Origin: Saposhnikovia divaricata
Taxonomy: Eukaryota > Streptophyta > Magnoliopsida > Apiales > Apiaceae
Assembly: GCA_036435485.1 (NCBI GenBank)
Contig: CM071594.1
Location: 103,753,001-103,817,000 of the forward strand
DNA length: 64,000 bases
Direction: 5' to 3'
Shown here: in pieces, positions 32,083-44,436 of the stretch
Layout: every line of letters starts with the position of its first letter
Position numbering within the stretch: the first letter of the stretch is position 1
The notes under the pieces: model-generated
Told to the model about the DNA's origin: nothing
Database searches by the model: none
Seen by the model: the letters and a program-made list of their open reading frames with translations, nothing else
Position numbers and translations under genes: made by a program

Positions 32083-33502
32083 CTATTGTTGCTATGTTGC
32101 AAAGAATATATTTCCTTGATTTTGGGAAATTAAAGAGAGATGGATATGATTTATGAAATATGGATATAGAGATGATTACGAATGGAGCGAATATGCTCTA
32201 TGGTAAAAGAGATATGAAAGGGAATGGTATCAATTGTTATCTAGGGTTATATGGTTTATAATACTATATTAAAAGTATTCTTTTTGAGTATCAGAGGTTT
32301 AATAAATATTATTTGATTATTATTTACTACTCTTAAAATAGACGGAATATTTTATGAATATAAATGTATATTTGATTTCTTGAATATGAAAGAGATGTCT
32401 GGATCATAATCAAAGCATTATGTTATATATGTATATATATTTTATAGAAGTAATGCGCGAGAATGGAAATGATATGAGTGAATGATATGTGGAAATGAAA
32501 GCGAGAAAATGGAAATGTGGAATGATATTTTATAAACGGAATAATGATTTGACAAAAAGGGGGATAGCAACAAAAAGCGTAGGAGGCTGTGTGCGGCACA
32601 GTCCAGCAATCAATATTTTATCTCGGCCAAAGAGTTGCCGAAGGAGGATGTAGTGGTGTACCTTCCTCCAGGGGGATGTAGTGGTGTACCTTCCTCATTC
32701 TACCGGTAGTAAAAAGGACGGGTACGGAGGGCGACTGATCATCGTCCTTACGTATTCGGCAACAGTGAAAATCCCCAAAACTTGAAAGAAAGAATTGAAA
32801 ATGATTTTCAGATTTCTATACTGAAAACAGAATAATGATATGAGATGATAGAATTATGGTTACAGATGAAGAGAAACTGATATTATATTATTTTAGATTT
32901 CTTTCTTATAATAGTAAGTGGATGATGTATTATTAAATAAGAGCTTTATTCTTCCTTAAGGATTATAATTGGTTTCTGCTTATATATGCATATATATGTA
33001 TACTTGTTCACATTTTAAATTCTAGTTTACAATATTATCTTGTTGAGCTATTATAGCTCACTCTTGCCACTTATGTATATAGCAGCTAGGTCCCATGCCG
33101 ATTCTACGCACTATACCCCGCAAGAGGGTAAGGGAAAGGCGACCTTTTGAGCGAGTGCTGGCGACCATCCCCGAGGTAGTGACAAGCGAAAAGGGCTTAG
33201 TAGACTTATGTAAATTAAGTTTGTAAGTTTGTAATAAACTTTTGGTTGTTGAAATGCTTCCTGTAGAAGTATTATTCAACAATGTACTTAGTAGAATTCT
33301 GGGTTTGTAATAATTGTTAACTTTAAACCTTTAATATTGTGGATGTTGTTCTATGAGCATATGACTGGTGTGTGTGTGTGTTAGTGTGGGGTCAATTGCA
33401 TAAGTATTAAGTTATAAAAAAAAAACTCAAGAGATACTGATATTGATCGGAAATTGGACCGTGATGACCTAGATCCTTGACCCCGGATCTAGGGGCGTCA
33501 CA
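30132..33502 (+). mobile_element. Solo LTR (3371 bp) of a long-LTR Ty3/gypsy-like family
   Basis: Begins TGTAATAACC, ends GGGGCGTCACA and is flanked by TTGGA at 30127-30131 and 33503-33507. It interrupts the copia RT exactly (KYTLD|LLNEYG). It has no coding frame and no internal direct repeats, so it is one LTR left by recombination. Its complement begins TGTGACGCCCC and shares blocks with the LTR at 61802 (for example GTTGCCGAAGGA(GG)ATG, ATGTAGT). It includes an (AT)n run at 32025-32078 and a two-fold GGATGTAGTGGTGTACC repeat at 32647-32695. Confidence 0.88.
32025..32078. repeat. (AT)n microsatellite in the solo LTR
   Basis: An uninterrupted alternating AT run of about 54 bases, likely to be length-variable. 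Confidence 0.95.
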
Positions 33503-34240
33503 TTGGATTTGCTTAATGAATATGGGCTCTCTAGACTCTAATTCCACTCCTCTCAAGGTGCCCATGGATACTCACATGAAGCTCACACCTACCAAAGGAA
33601 CTGTTTTACTTAATCCACACTCTTATCAGTGATTGGTTGGAAGACTGATCTATCTCACAGTCACGAGGCTAGATATTATGTTTCCTGTGCACGTTTTGAG
33701 TCAGTACATGCATCAACCAACAAGTGTGCACATGCAAACAGCCAAACGACTACTGAAGTATCTAGTTGCTAATCCTGGACAAGGAATTTTACTTGCTACA
33801 TCTTTAAAGGCTGTTCTTCATGCTTATAGTGACAGTGACTGGGCCAATTGCCCAGTTACACGCAGATCAACCTCAGGTTTTTGTATCTTGCTGGGTGATT
33901 CCCCCATCAACTGGAAAGCTAAAAAAATAGAATGTTGTAGCTCGATCAACGGCTGAGGCTGAATGCCGTGCCATGGCTCTAACAGTGTGTGAGGTTTCAT
34001 GGCTACATGCTCTTCTCAAGGATATGGGATTATCAAATCTTCCACCTACTGTGCTTCACTGTGACAATATTGCAGCACTCTCCATAGCTGCCAATCCGGT
34101 GCATCATGAACATACCAAACACATAGAGGTGGACTTCCATTTCATAAGGGAAAAGCTCAAGACTGGAACAATTGTCACTACCCATGTACCTTCCAGTGAA
34201 TAAGTTGCAGATCTCCTCACTAAATCGCTCTCAGTTAAAT
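33503..34240 (+). pseudogene. Nested copia RT end and RNase H
   Basis: Continues the copia frame after the solo LTR: LLNEYGLS, then GRLIYLTVTRLDIMF, MQTAKRLLKYL, and RNase H with YSDSDWANCPVTRRSTSGF, HCDNIAALSIAANP and HTKHIEVDFHFIREK. Stops and frameshifts occur at 33540-33630, near 33955 (codon TGA after SING) and at 34201. Confidence 0.92.
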
Positions 34241-34293
34241 AACACCACCACCTGCTTCACAAGCTTGGAGCATCGTCTTCACCTCTTGCTCAG

Positions 34294-34305
34294 CTTACGG
34301 GGGAG
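34294..34305 (+). other. Polypurine tract of the nested copia
   Basis: CTTACGGGGGAG immediately precedes the 3' LTR, the usual plant copia form. Confidence 0.85.
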
Positions 34306-34615
34306 TAATAACAGCTCTCATTCTCCACGTCAGATCCAGCTTGGCTTGGCTGCATGGACCACATTCTCATTTCTGTTATTGTTCACCACCTTTGTGGTTT
34401 CTATCCGTTGTTGCTTATTTTGTCTGTTTCCTTCATTTTAGAATTAAGCCTATGGGCATTTAGGTCTTTGAGGATTGCTTAGCTGTGAGCATATTTTATC
34501 TGTCCTATATAACTTTGTGATGGTATCCTTTGAGGATAAGAATGATTGAATGAAGCTCTATTATCTTTTCTTTCAGTCTGTATTTGCACGTCTTTATTTT
34601 CTTGTTTAGTCTTTA
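34306..34615 (+). repeat. 3' LTR of the nested copia (310 bp)
   Basis: Starts TAATAACAGC (a changed TG end) after the polypurine tract and ends GTCTTTA before the CAAAG duplication. Only its last ~55 bp are matched by the 5' LTR. It contains TCCTATATAACTTTG near 34502, a possible TATA region. Confidence 0.88.
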
Positions 34616-35849
34616 CAAAGCACTATTTCTATCCCACACTTTTTAAATGAATACCTTGTGGAGAAACAGTTAATTGAATCTCTGGAGAACGCTCTTATGC
34701 AAGAGGAAAGCATTTTGAAGCAAAAGTCTCGCATTAACTGGCTAAAGCATGGGGATGGGAACTTACGATACTTCCACAATTGCTGTAACAACCGATGGAA
34801 CACAAACAAAATTCTGACTCTTAGAGAGTCCTCAGGGGTCTTGCATGATACTCATGAAGATATTGCTGCTATAGCATCCAATTACTTCCAGGATCTCTTA
34901 GGCTCCTCCAGGCCTGTTGACTCAATTCCTGCTGACTTGCAAGTTCCAGAAATACTGAGATTCAACCTCGATTTCTCTCCATGCCTTTTTCCAGGAGTGA
35001 GGTGTTTGACACTTTAAAGCATATGGCAAAGTGCAAAAGCCCTGGTCCGGATGGCTTTCCTGTTGAATTCTTTCTTTCGACTTGGAATATTACGGGTACA
35101 GATTTCACAAATGCTATTATGTTTTACTTTGATTCTTTGATTATTCCTCGTATTGTGAATTTAACTGCCATTAACCTGATTCCAAAGTGTGCCATGAGTC
35201 ATTTAGACCCATATCCTGCTGCAATACTTTGTACAAGTGTGTATCTAAAATGCTAGCTTCCGGATTAAAGAAAATCCTACCCCCTCTGATTTCTTTGAAT
35301 CAATCGGCTTTTATTGAGAATCGTATTATTGGGGACAACATTCTTCTAGCACAAGCCCTGTGCAAGAATTATCATTTGGATAATGGGCAACCCAGAAGTG
35401 CAATGAAGTTGGATCTGCACAAGGCTTTTGATTGTCTGAACTGGAAGTTCTTATTTGATACTTTAAAGAAAATGAGATTTCCAGGAAAATTTATTGATTG
35501 GATTAAAGGCTGCATTACTTCCGCTTGGTTCTCAGTAAATATTAATGGAAGCTTAGAAGGGTTCTTTCAAGGAAAATCAGGGCTGAGGCAAGGGGATCCT
35601 TTACCAATGGAGATGCTTTCATCTATTCTTAAGAAGAACACCAACTCTCCTCTCTTTTCTTATCACTGTCTTGGCAAGTCTGAAAAGATTACTCATTTAC
35701 TATTTGCCGATGATATTTTATTATTCTGCAAGGGAGATACAAATTCTATTAATATTATGCTTGATTCTATTGACTCCTTCGCTGCTATATCTGGTCTGAG
35801 GGTAAACCCTTCGAAGTGCTCCATGTTCTTCTGTTATGTGCCAATTGGG
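34616..35849 (+). pseudogene. LINE piece 2: reverse transcriptase
   Basis: Non-LTR RT motifs in order: SRINWLKHGDGNLRYFH, KCKSPGPDGFPVEFF, LNQSAFIENRIIGDN, KLDLHKAFDCLNW, GLRQGDPL and the catalytic FADDILLF at about 35702-35725, then LRVNPSKCSMFF. Frames shift near 35000 and 35200. After GDPL the usual SPYLFxLxMEML is reduced to PMEML, an in-frame loss of about eight codons in a core motif. It ends at the solo LTR insertion. Confidence 0.92.
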
Positions 35850-38122
35850 TGTGACGCCCCCAAATCCATTGTTTGTAGACTTAGGTCGCCACTCATCATC
35901 AACACCTGCCTTATATAAAATACAATATATTTCATAATAAACATAAAAGTTTTATCATAACAACAGGGGTTCCATCCCACACGTCCAAACATCGACATAT
36001 CTCCGAATTAGTTCAACATATTACTAGTACACATGATATCACTAAACATATCGAAACATATGCTAATATTCTTCGATAGGGCTGTCGCCTCTGAGGTAAG
36101 CACACTAGTCCAGCTCAGTGCCCTGGTGCATTTTTTCCTTTCCCTTGAAACGAGAGGTTTCGCCTTTTTCCGTCTTCACTGAAAAACAATATTAACAATA
36201 AGAATGAGCAACTATGTGTTCAGCAAGTCCACTGACTCGCTCTCTCACTAACAATGAAGGTGGAAAGAAAACAACTCTATTTATGAAAGATACTCGAATG
36301 CAGGCAAAGTGCCCTCGTAATACTTTACCGATAGACCAAAATAACTTATCTCTGAGTAAAAGAAATTGGAATTTTAAAGATTGAGATAGAGGTCTTCTGC
36401 CTTCACGATACCCCCACAGCGCGATCAACCGCTGTGTCACAAGTACCGCACACCCGTGATACCCCATAGCACGATCACTACTATGTCGTAGGTACCACTA
36501 TATCATTTTTGCTAGCAAAAAGGTGGTTGAAAAGTTAACCTGGCAACTTTTGTGCCAAAATATTAATATTTCTCTTTCGATACCACGAGTTTATTCTTCG
36601 TGTTGATCTGAAAGAAAACCCATGGGCCATCTCCCATGTTGACCAGTGGATTATAAGATTATTCCTCCGAATAAAAATAATTGATTTGGATTCCTATTCG
36701 ATTCTGGCTGACCGCCAGTCTAAACTTCGTATAAAACCGGCCTAAACAATAGGCCGTCACTTATTTTCAAAAGAAATTCATTTATTATACGAACACGAAT
36801 AATATGTCAATACAAGACAATAAAGTAACAAACCTTGAACAAGAAGGGTTCGTTGATTAGAATAAATCATGTGGAGTCGTCTTAAAATAATAAGAACAAC
36901 TCGCTTCAGAAAGAAAACCTTCAAATACGCTAGAGTAGGTATTTTAGAGGAAAATTCTGATGATAAGCTATTCTTCTATTCTCTATTCTGAGGGTATCTA
37001 TTTTGATTCGCATAATGAATCAAATTGGAATATTGAAATAAAATTTATCAGATCTGAACAATAGATCCGATTGAAGACAATAAAATTTAACTACTTCGGT
37101 ATATGAGCGTAGTTATAGCTGAAATAATCTTTGGGGTCATCCTGAACAAATAAGATGCCCTAGAGTTCAATCAAAGTGCGTTTTATGAGCTTATAATAAT
37201 TTTAAGGACAGTCTCTAAAATTTCTAAATCAACGTTTGTATAGACAGGATATATCAAAAATGAATTTGTAATGACCTGGCAATTCAGAAATATTTTAACC
37301 GAATAATATCTCAGCATTTCTCGAAATATTTTAAAAGGAGTGAGGGTCAGATGGAACTTGCCTCGATCTCGGTGTGCAGTAAATGCAGATAAAATTTATA
37401 CTCTACCCGTGAACTTGGCTTCGATCTACGGCTCGAGACTTATGCTCTAAAAATGGGAATCAGAAAAATGTGAGCGATTCGTCAAGCTAAAAATGTTCCT
37501 GAACCAATAATATAATATTAAAATATTAAAATAATAATAAAATATCTCTTGAAAGTCTCTACAATAAATAACGAAAAATAATTTCCGGATAAATAAATCT
37601 TTTTCGAAATCAGGTATCAAATCTAGAAAATATATACTATTTTAATATACGTAAATAATTAAATATTATTCCGATTTTAGCCTCTAAAATAACCTGAGTC
37701 GATCCGGTTAATCAAAATAGTCCGGAAATGCTAAGTATCAGTCTTCCAAGATAAAACCATATTTAACTATATCATTGACAATTATTCCCTCTTTTTATCA
37801 ACGAATCATTATATCTCTAAATTACGTCTAATTAATCACTAGCTATTTCTATTTAACTAAATAATCAATTATATCATCATTTATTAATCTATTTATTACT
37901 AACCATTTTAAATAGTATTCCAAACTTAAACATCAATAGAACCCCTTTTATATAAAATTTCCAATTTTAACAGTCAACTACAATTTTATAGCAATGCACT
38001 GCATTGCTACCCAAAATAACAACGGCGCATAGGGCCCACTCGCCACCACCACCGTGCGCCACACCTCCCCTGTTCTCTCTTCCATCCAGCCTCTCTCTCT
38101 CTCTCTCCTTACTTTCTCTCTA

Positions 38123-38160
<38 letters not shown>

Positions 38161-38241
38161 TCTCTCTCTCTCTCTATCTCTCTCTATGTCATCTCTACCT
38201 CCTCTGCTCTCTTTCCCTCCCTCTCCGTTCTCTCTCCCGTA

Positions 38242-38298
<57 letters not shown>

Positions 38299-39214
38299 TC
38301 TCTCTCTCGTTCCATCCCCCCTCTCGCACTTCTCTTTCTCTCAATCCCCGTATCTCCCCTCTATCTCATCCCCCCTTTTTCCGATAACACACACACAACC
38401 ACAAACTCCTCCCTTTCTTTTCGACAACAACACAGCCCCTCCCCTTTTTACTCCGATTCACCTCCAATCAAACACCATTCAGGCAACAACCAATCGGAAC
38501 AAAACCATCCTTAATCTCTAAGTACAAATCGAACTCATACCCACCAGATTTTAAAAAAATGAGATTGGAAAAGAAAAGAAAGAATAAAGGACACAACATA
38601 CAATCACAAAACTAAAATCAAACTTATGCTTTGTTAAAAAAAACAAGTTCATACCCTGTTTGTGTATATGTATATGGCCGAGTTTGGTTTCTTTTGATTT
38701 AAAGGAGATAGCTCGTGGTCTTCAACAGGAAAAAGAGGTTTTGTTTTGGTGAAGAGTGATGTTGATGGTTTTCTTTTTCCCCAACTTATAATACTCTTTT
38801 TAGCCTTATTAAGCAGCTAACCCTCACTTAACTGCAACGTGTTTATCACCCGGCCATTCAACAAAACAAGGCTATTCTACTAAACACGTAATCAACACAT
38901 TTCTCCCCTGCTGGCCCATTAAAACGAGACTCTAATTTCGCTCTCTAAAATAAATTTTGGGCTTTAAATTAATATAAATCAAAAATTAAAAATCCTATTC
39001 TCATAAATTTCCTAATTTAGTAAATACCAAATAAATATAATTAAATATAATATGATATAATATAATATAATATGTACATATATATATATATAAAATTCTA
39101 AAATCTACGGCACTCGCATTAATTAAAAAAAACAAATCAAATACTCGTATATCGTTCTTAAATAAAATCTAAATATCGAGTAGAAAATTTATTCGAAAAT
39201 TCGCAGTTATTACA
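35850..39214 (-). mobile_element. Solo LTR (3365 bp), opposite orientation, same family as 30132-33502
   Basis: Begins TGTGACGCCCCC on the plus strand and ends GTTATTACA, flanked by TTGGG at 35845-35849 and 39215-39219. It has the same length class and complementary ends as the solo LTR at 30132, so it lies in reverse. The block GAATGAGCAACTATGTGTTCAGCAAGT near 36202 corresponds to GAATGAGCTACATAGTGCTCAGCAAGT at 56921 in the right-hand element. No gene inside; frames around 38000-38520 are products of the CT repeat. Confidence 0.88.
38091..38300. repeat. (CT)n/(GA)n microsatellite in the solo LTR
   Basis: Several CTCTCT runs interrupted by short words; the longest unbroken part is at about 38246-38294. 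On the LTR's own strand this is a GA repeat, which in plants can act in promoters. Confidence 0.95.
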
Positions 39215-40459
39215 TTGGGACTGTTCAGAGTGCCATCTCTCAAACTGGGTTTGTTTGGCGGGAGCTTCCAATCAAATTCCTAGGACTTTCCCTCATTTCT
39301 TATACAATTAATGTTGCTACATGTCAACCCTTAATTCACTCCCTTTGCTCTAAAGTGCTTCACTGGACCTCAAAATGTTTATCCCAAGCTGATCGTCTAG
39401 AACTTGTTCGAGATGTTCTTTTTACAGTGCAGAGTTACTGGGTTATGTATATTTTCCTTCCGGAGGGGGTGCTTAAGAATATCCAAACAATTTTGTCTTC
39501 TTTTCTCTGGGGTGGAGGCACTTCCCGCTGCAATCACAAAGTAGCATGGGTAGATGTTTATCTTCCAAAAACTGAAGGTGGACTTAATATTAAGAATCTC
39601 GAGGACTGGCATCAGGCTGCCATTATTTACCAATTATGGAGAATTATCAGTCAACCTCATGATTCTCTATGGTTGATTTGGATGAATAAGGTTTTCCTTA
39701 AGTCACGGTCCTTCTGGAATATGAACATCCCCCAGAATAGCCCTTGGAGCATTCGAAGATTTTAAAGTCTCGATCCACTGCAATTCGGTATATCTGATAC
39801 AAGATTGGGGTCAACTCTTTGTTCTTGATGTGGCATGACCCGTGACTCCGAGGGAGATCTATCTCTCAACTACTGGGAAACCAGGTAATCTTACTGACTG
39901 AATCTGAGAACCTGGCCAGAGTTGGGAATTTGTTGGGTGGCTCAGAGTGGCTCCCTCCGCCTTCTAACCACATTCTTATGATCGAACTTAGAAACATTTT
40001 TAACTCAGTCAATGTTGGAACCCATGATGAGATTCTCTAGGATGATCAAAAGAAAGTAAAGATCTCAGATATATGGCAGACCATTAGCTCTTCTGCTCCT
40101 GAAGTTACCTAGCATCAATTAGTGTGGCATAAATTGATGATCCTGAAGCATGCTTTCCTATTGTGGTTGATTTTGAAGAATCGCCTGCTAACCCGTGATC
40201 GAATGCTGAATTTTGGAATGCAAACTTCTCCATCCTGTTTACTCTGTGCCAATAGTGAAGAATCTATGCAACACCTATTCTTTCACTGCAATTTCTCTAA
40301 AGAAATCATCAATGATCGCCCCATTAGTATTCCAGTAAACTGGACCTCATATGCTATTTTCTTTAATAGAATGAGAAGTAACCGAGTGGAGGTACAACTG
40401 GGTCGTATATATATTGCAGCTGCTGCACACCTCATTTGGATGGAAAGAAACACTCGTCT
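39215..40459 (+). pseudogene. LINE piece 3: RT C-terminus and zf-RVT domain
   Basis: TVQSAISQTGFVWRELPIKFL continues piece 2. Then come SYWVMYIFLPEGVLKNIQ, FLWGGGTSRCNHKVAW and LYLPKTEGGLNIKN-type blocks. The zf-RVT segment is at 40122-40459 (LLTRDRMLNFGM, CLLCANSEESMQHLFFHC). Stops and frameshifts occur at 39763, 39830 and 40050. It ends at the gypsy LTR near 40460. Confidence 0.9.
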
Positions 40460-40981
40460 TGATATGGGTGAAAAATAATCCCTAAAGACATAATTAATAT
40501 AGTATTTATTGGCTCATAAATAAGGCCCAAAACTCTAGTTGGGCATTAAATTCGTGGTTAGTGGTTAAGCCCAAAAGAACAGCCCAAACCTGGGACGCCC
40601 GGTATAAGCTTGTTTATAACACGAGCCTGATCCACAAAACGGGAACGTTCTAGAATATCCGAGGGATATTGTGTAGCCTCCAAGGCACCTAATTCAACAT
40701 GGAAACTAATTCCTATAAGGAAGGAGTCAGAACCTTCCTCAATAACGGTGACTTGTCCACCAAGTCTCCAAACCCTACTACGATTCTGAGGCTCCTACAG
40801 CCTATATAAAGGGCCAGACCCCTCATCTCAGAACTACATTTTTTGGCTTGATTCTCAACTTTGAGATACGTAGGCATCTTGTGAAGACCCGAATTAGGTC
40901 ACGGTAACACAAGCGCAGCCATTAAATAACCCTACTTTTTGTTCCACAACATTTGATAACCCTACTTTTTGTTCCACAACA
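40460..40981 (+). repeat. 5' LTR of the Tat element
   Basis: It runs from about TGATATGGGTG at 40460 to CCACAACA at 40981, just before the primer binding site. A TATA box (CCTATATAAAGGGCC) lies near 40800. The left edge is approximate because the 3' LTR is not in the window; the first bases could still belong to the LINE. Confidence 0.7.
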
Positions 40982-40985
40982 TTTG
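40926..40985 (+). repeat. Exact 30-bp tandem duplication across the LTR/primer-site boundary
   Basis: The 30-mer beginning ATAACCCTACTTTTTG is present at 40926-40955 and 40956-40985 without a mismatch. The copies span the LTR end CACAACA and the first bases of the primer site. Confidence 0.95.
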
Positions 40986-40999
40986 GCGCCGTCTGTGGG
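40984..40999 (+). other. Primer binding site of the Tat element
   Basis: TGGCGCCGTCTGTGGG directly after the LTR, the form typical of Tat-lineage elements. Confidence 0.85.
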
Positions 41000-41014
41000 A
41001 AGACAACGTCAACC

Positions 41015-43063
41015 ATGGTTCAACCGAGGCTACCACCGTCACCTCTGTTCCACCAGTTGTTACTGAACAAGGGCATGTACCCCCATCAACGGAGACAACC
41101 ACTCAGCCTCAAGTTTCTCAACCCGTAGGGACGGATCTCCATGTTGAGAGAACCTTACCAGTGGACGTCCACCCGGGACGGGAGACTAATCAGCTTCAGA
41201 TGGTGATCTCACCATTAAATAGCCGTCCCCCAAACTCAGGAGTTCAGATCTCCACCGCTACACTCCCCGTGAATACTGATCCGTTATACGGATTGCCTAA
41301 CTACCCTCCAAATCGTAGGGATCCTGGACCAAGTGGTCACGCTCTACAGATACCTGAGTCGCATCAGCCTCCCTATATTAGGGGTTTAGCACCTCCTGAG
41401 TAGGGGTATTATGATTACTCTGGACCTTACACAGATGATTCCTCGTCTGAGGACGACGATCGTGATGAAGCCCCGAGGAGGCGACGTGCAAGCAAGGAGC
41501 CTATGGGAAGGGCTCGAAGAATCCATGATAGACCTCCTCAAACAGTTGCTGAGAGGATTAAGGCTCATGAGGCTGAGATCCAAAGGCTAAAGGACGACAT
41601 AGCCAGGAACAAGCAAGGCAGAATCAGAATAGGCCCCCTCTAACTTCGAGGGATATTCCCTTCATTGATTTGGAAAGATCTTCAAGGAGACCAAGAAGGA
41701 CTGATGCCCCAACTAGAGGAGCTACAAGGGTGGAGACCCCCAGGGGTGATCCCAAAGACCTGATGCCACTCGAAGACCCTGACGATCCCACACCCCCGTT
41801 TACTGAGGAGGTGATGAACGCTCGTGTTTCCCGAAAATTTAAGATGCCCACGATAAAACCATACGATGGAACGGGTGATCCCTCGAATCATGTCAGGACA
41901 TTCTCAAACGCGCTGCTGTTATAACCCGCCAGCGATGCTCTTAAGTGTAGGGCGTTCCCTCAAACCCTGGCAGGCATGGCTCAAAGATGGTATAGCCGGT
42001 TGCCCGCAAACTCAATTGGCTCCTTCAAAGAGTTGAGCACTGCTTTCATCAATCAGTTTGTTAGTGGAAAGGTCCATGAAAAAAGCTCTGCATCTCTCAT
42101 GCAAGTGAAACAAGGGAAGAATGAGAACCTGAGGGATTATCTCAAGCGCTTCACCAAGGAGACATTGAACGTCCCGGACCTGGAGAACAAGGTAGCTATG
42201 ATAGCCCTGGAGAATGGAACAACGAACACCTACTTTCAGATGTCATTGGCAAAACATCCCCCCGAGAGCATGATTGAGCTCCAGAGAAGGGTGAGTAAAT
42301 ACATAAAAGAAGAAGAGAGCATGAGGAAAGCAGAAGCTCCTACAACGAATGGAGGGAACGGAAGCGGAAGCAAGAGCAGGAGTACAATGCTAGGGACAAA
42401 TATCCCCGGACTAGCAAGGACTCCGACTCTACCCCTAAGAAAAATTTGGGGCCAAGGTTCTCTGAATACGCGAGGTTGAATGCCCCTAGGAGTCAAATCC
42501 TGATGGATATTGAGAAAGACAAGGATTTCCGATGGCCGAAGCCACTCAAGGGTGATCCCGCAAAGAGAAACAAGGATCAATACTGTAGGTTCCACAAGGA
42601 TATAGGACATGACGCCGATGATTGCAGGCAACTCAAGGACGAGATCGAATTCTTGATCCGAAAAGGAAAGTTGAGCAGGTTCACGAAAGGCGAAGACCGT
42701 GGAAATCAAAAGAGAGACTATGATAGAAGGGATAATGATAGAAGGGATAACGATCGTGATCGTAACCCCCAGCCACGAGGTCCAGTTATTAACATGATTT
42801 TGGGAGGCCCGACTGCGGCTAGCACAACAAGGAACTCTCGAAAGGCATATGCCAGGGAGGTGATGCACATCGTAGGAGAGGCCCCAAAACGTGCAAAGAC
42901 TGAAGTAGTGATTGGTTTTGATGATTCAGACTTGGAAGGGGTGAAGTTCCCCCATGACGACCCGTTGGTCATAACTCCAGTAATTGGAAATTCAGAGGTG
43001 AAGTGAGTCTTGATAGACAATGGTACTTCTGTCGATATTTTGTTTCATGATGCATTTGTGAAG
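41015..43063 (+). pseudogene. Tat gag and protease start, inactivated
   Basis: The N-terminus is a low-complexity Thr/Pro-rich region. A disordered acidic/basic region follows (SSSEDDDRDEAPRRRRA). The retrotransposon gag core reads FSNALL...MAQRWYSRLP, FKELSTAFINQFVSGK, QVKQGKNENLRDYLKRF, and a zinc knuckle is QYCRFHKDIGHDADDCRQL. The Tat protease block is INMILGGPT...VIGFDDSDLEGV then VLIDNGTSVDILF. Defects: shifted frame at the ATG, in-frame TAG at 41401, TAA at 41922, a frame change near 42450 and TGA just before VLIDNG (43004). The protease is cut at FHDAFVK by the Athila derivative. Confidence 0.9.
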
Positions 43064-44431
43064 TGATAAGTGTGCATTTAATCCTAATATTGTCCCTATA
43101 TTTAAGTTATTTTGTATTGATTTGGATTTTTATTTAATAAATTTTAATGTTTAATTATAGGTATCAAGGAGTTTTAATAAAGGAGGGCTTGGAGCTTAAA
43201 TAACAAGAGTTGGGGATTAATTTGATTAAAATTCGGATTTTATGGGTCGCTGCGCAGTCTACACTGTTTGGGCCATATCTGGAGTTACAGAAGTCCGTTT
43301 TACGCGATTCAACAGCCCACGGAAAGCTTATGAGAAGGGCTTCCATTTAGAAGTGGTCTTGATATCAGATTCCAACTACATCAGCCCAGAAACAGAGCCC
43401 AAGAGTTAGTGACGAATTTCTATTATTGGAATTCAATTCTAATTGGGAAAAATTCCTTGTAATTATGGTAATAATTAAAAATACTTTTATTAGACATATT
43501 ATTAGATAGATCAGCCCTATTACCTAGAAAGGGAGATACGATAGAGGCAAGATAGTAGCCGCACAAGGGAGGAGAAGAAGCAATCAACAACGAGGAATTC
43601 AGCCATTGAAGACATTCAATTGGCTTAGTTTTCTCTAATCTTTTTATATCTCTTCTTATGAACATCTGTTGGTTAACTTGGGATTATTTTGATGCGTTTA
43701 TTATGAACTAAACTTATATAAAGTTAGGATTTTTATGGAACCCTAGTATGGGATTGTTGGTGTTCTGAAAAGAAGTATTATTTGCAGTTACAGTTTATTC
43801 GTTCAAGTAGATACCATGATAAATATTTGCTGTTGTTTGGCCAACGGTAGTAGATTGTTGAGTTAATTGTAATACTGAGAGGGTTATGATTAATTGACAC
43901 AAAACTTGAATGGTGCATGATTATATCTGTTGATATTAATTTTGTGACGGTATAGACATATATTGTTACCTTGCATAACCGTGTGAAATTGGTGCTTAAT
44001 TATATTCTGGAAGTTGAATTGGGCATAGACATATGTTAATTTAATTACAGAATCTATACCATAGTGATTTCGAGAGAAACCTATGATCGTTGAATTTCAA
44101 GTTAGTAGAATGTGATTTTGCTATAGTATTACACTGCTTTATAACCAACATGAACATATTAGGGGGAAGTAATTATCTTGACTTAGCTTCTCGTATTTGA
44201 AACTCATTCGACTCTCTTTGCTATTATAATATTAGTTAGTTAATTTAGTTATTGATTAATTAGCTTAATTAGAAATACAAAAACCCAATTTATTGTGTTC
44301 GATAACCAAATTGTTTGATATTGATTGCGATTTATATAATTAGACAGTCCTTGAGGATCGATATCTGGTATTTACTACTATATTACTTGTATGCGATTGT
44401 GTACACTTGCACATCTGTATTTTACGCAACA
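43064..44431 (+). repeat. 5' LTR of the Athila derivative
   Basis: Starts TGATAAGTGTGC and ends TTACGCAACA. Compared by eye with the 3' LTR I find the same length and only two substitutions (C/G near 43668, G/A near 44149). That indicates a recent insertion. Confidence 0.97.
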
Positions 44432-44436
44432 AGTTT

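Larger units (their letters stand above)
26483..34615 (+). mobile_element. Ty1/copia retrotransposon nested in the LINE
   Basis: Flanked by CAAAG at 26478-26482 and 34616-34620. Its order is 5' LTR remnant, primer binding site TGGTATCAGAGCC, gag, protease, integrase, reverse transcriptase, RNase H, polypurine tract and 3' LTR. A 3371-bp solo LTR is inserted in RT. The coding region has frameshifts and stops, so it is not autonomous today. Confidence 0.95.
25866..40459 (+). mobile_element. Degenerate L1-type LINE, broken into three pieces by later insertions
   Basis: Endonuclease, reverse transcriptase and the C-terminal zf-RVT segment occur in order on the plus strand at 25866-26482, 34616-35849 and 39215-40459. 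The breaks are exact insertions with 5-bp duplications: a copia element (CAAAG) between pieces 1 and 2, and a 3.4-kb solo LTR (TTGGG) between pieces 2 and 3. Removing both restores colinearity (LLAFQ|STISIPHFLNEY and FFCYVPIG|TVQSAISQTG). Pieces carry frameshifts. The 3' end and A tail are not seen because a gypsy LTR begins near 40460. Confidence 0.92.

Noticed and set aside
38004..38521. Long Ser/Leu-rich open frames on both strands
   Set aside because: They are the translation of the (CT)n/(GA)n repeat inside a solo LTR and have no other content.
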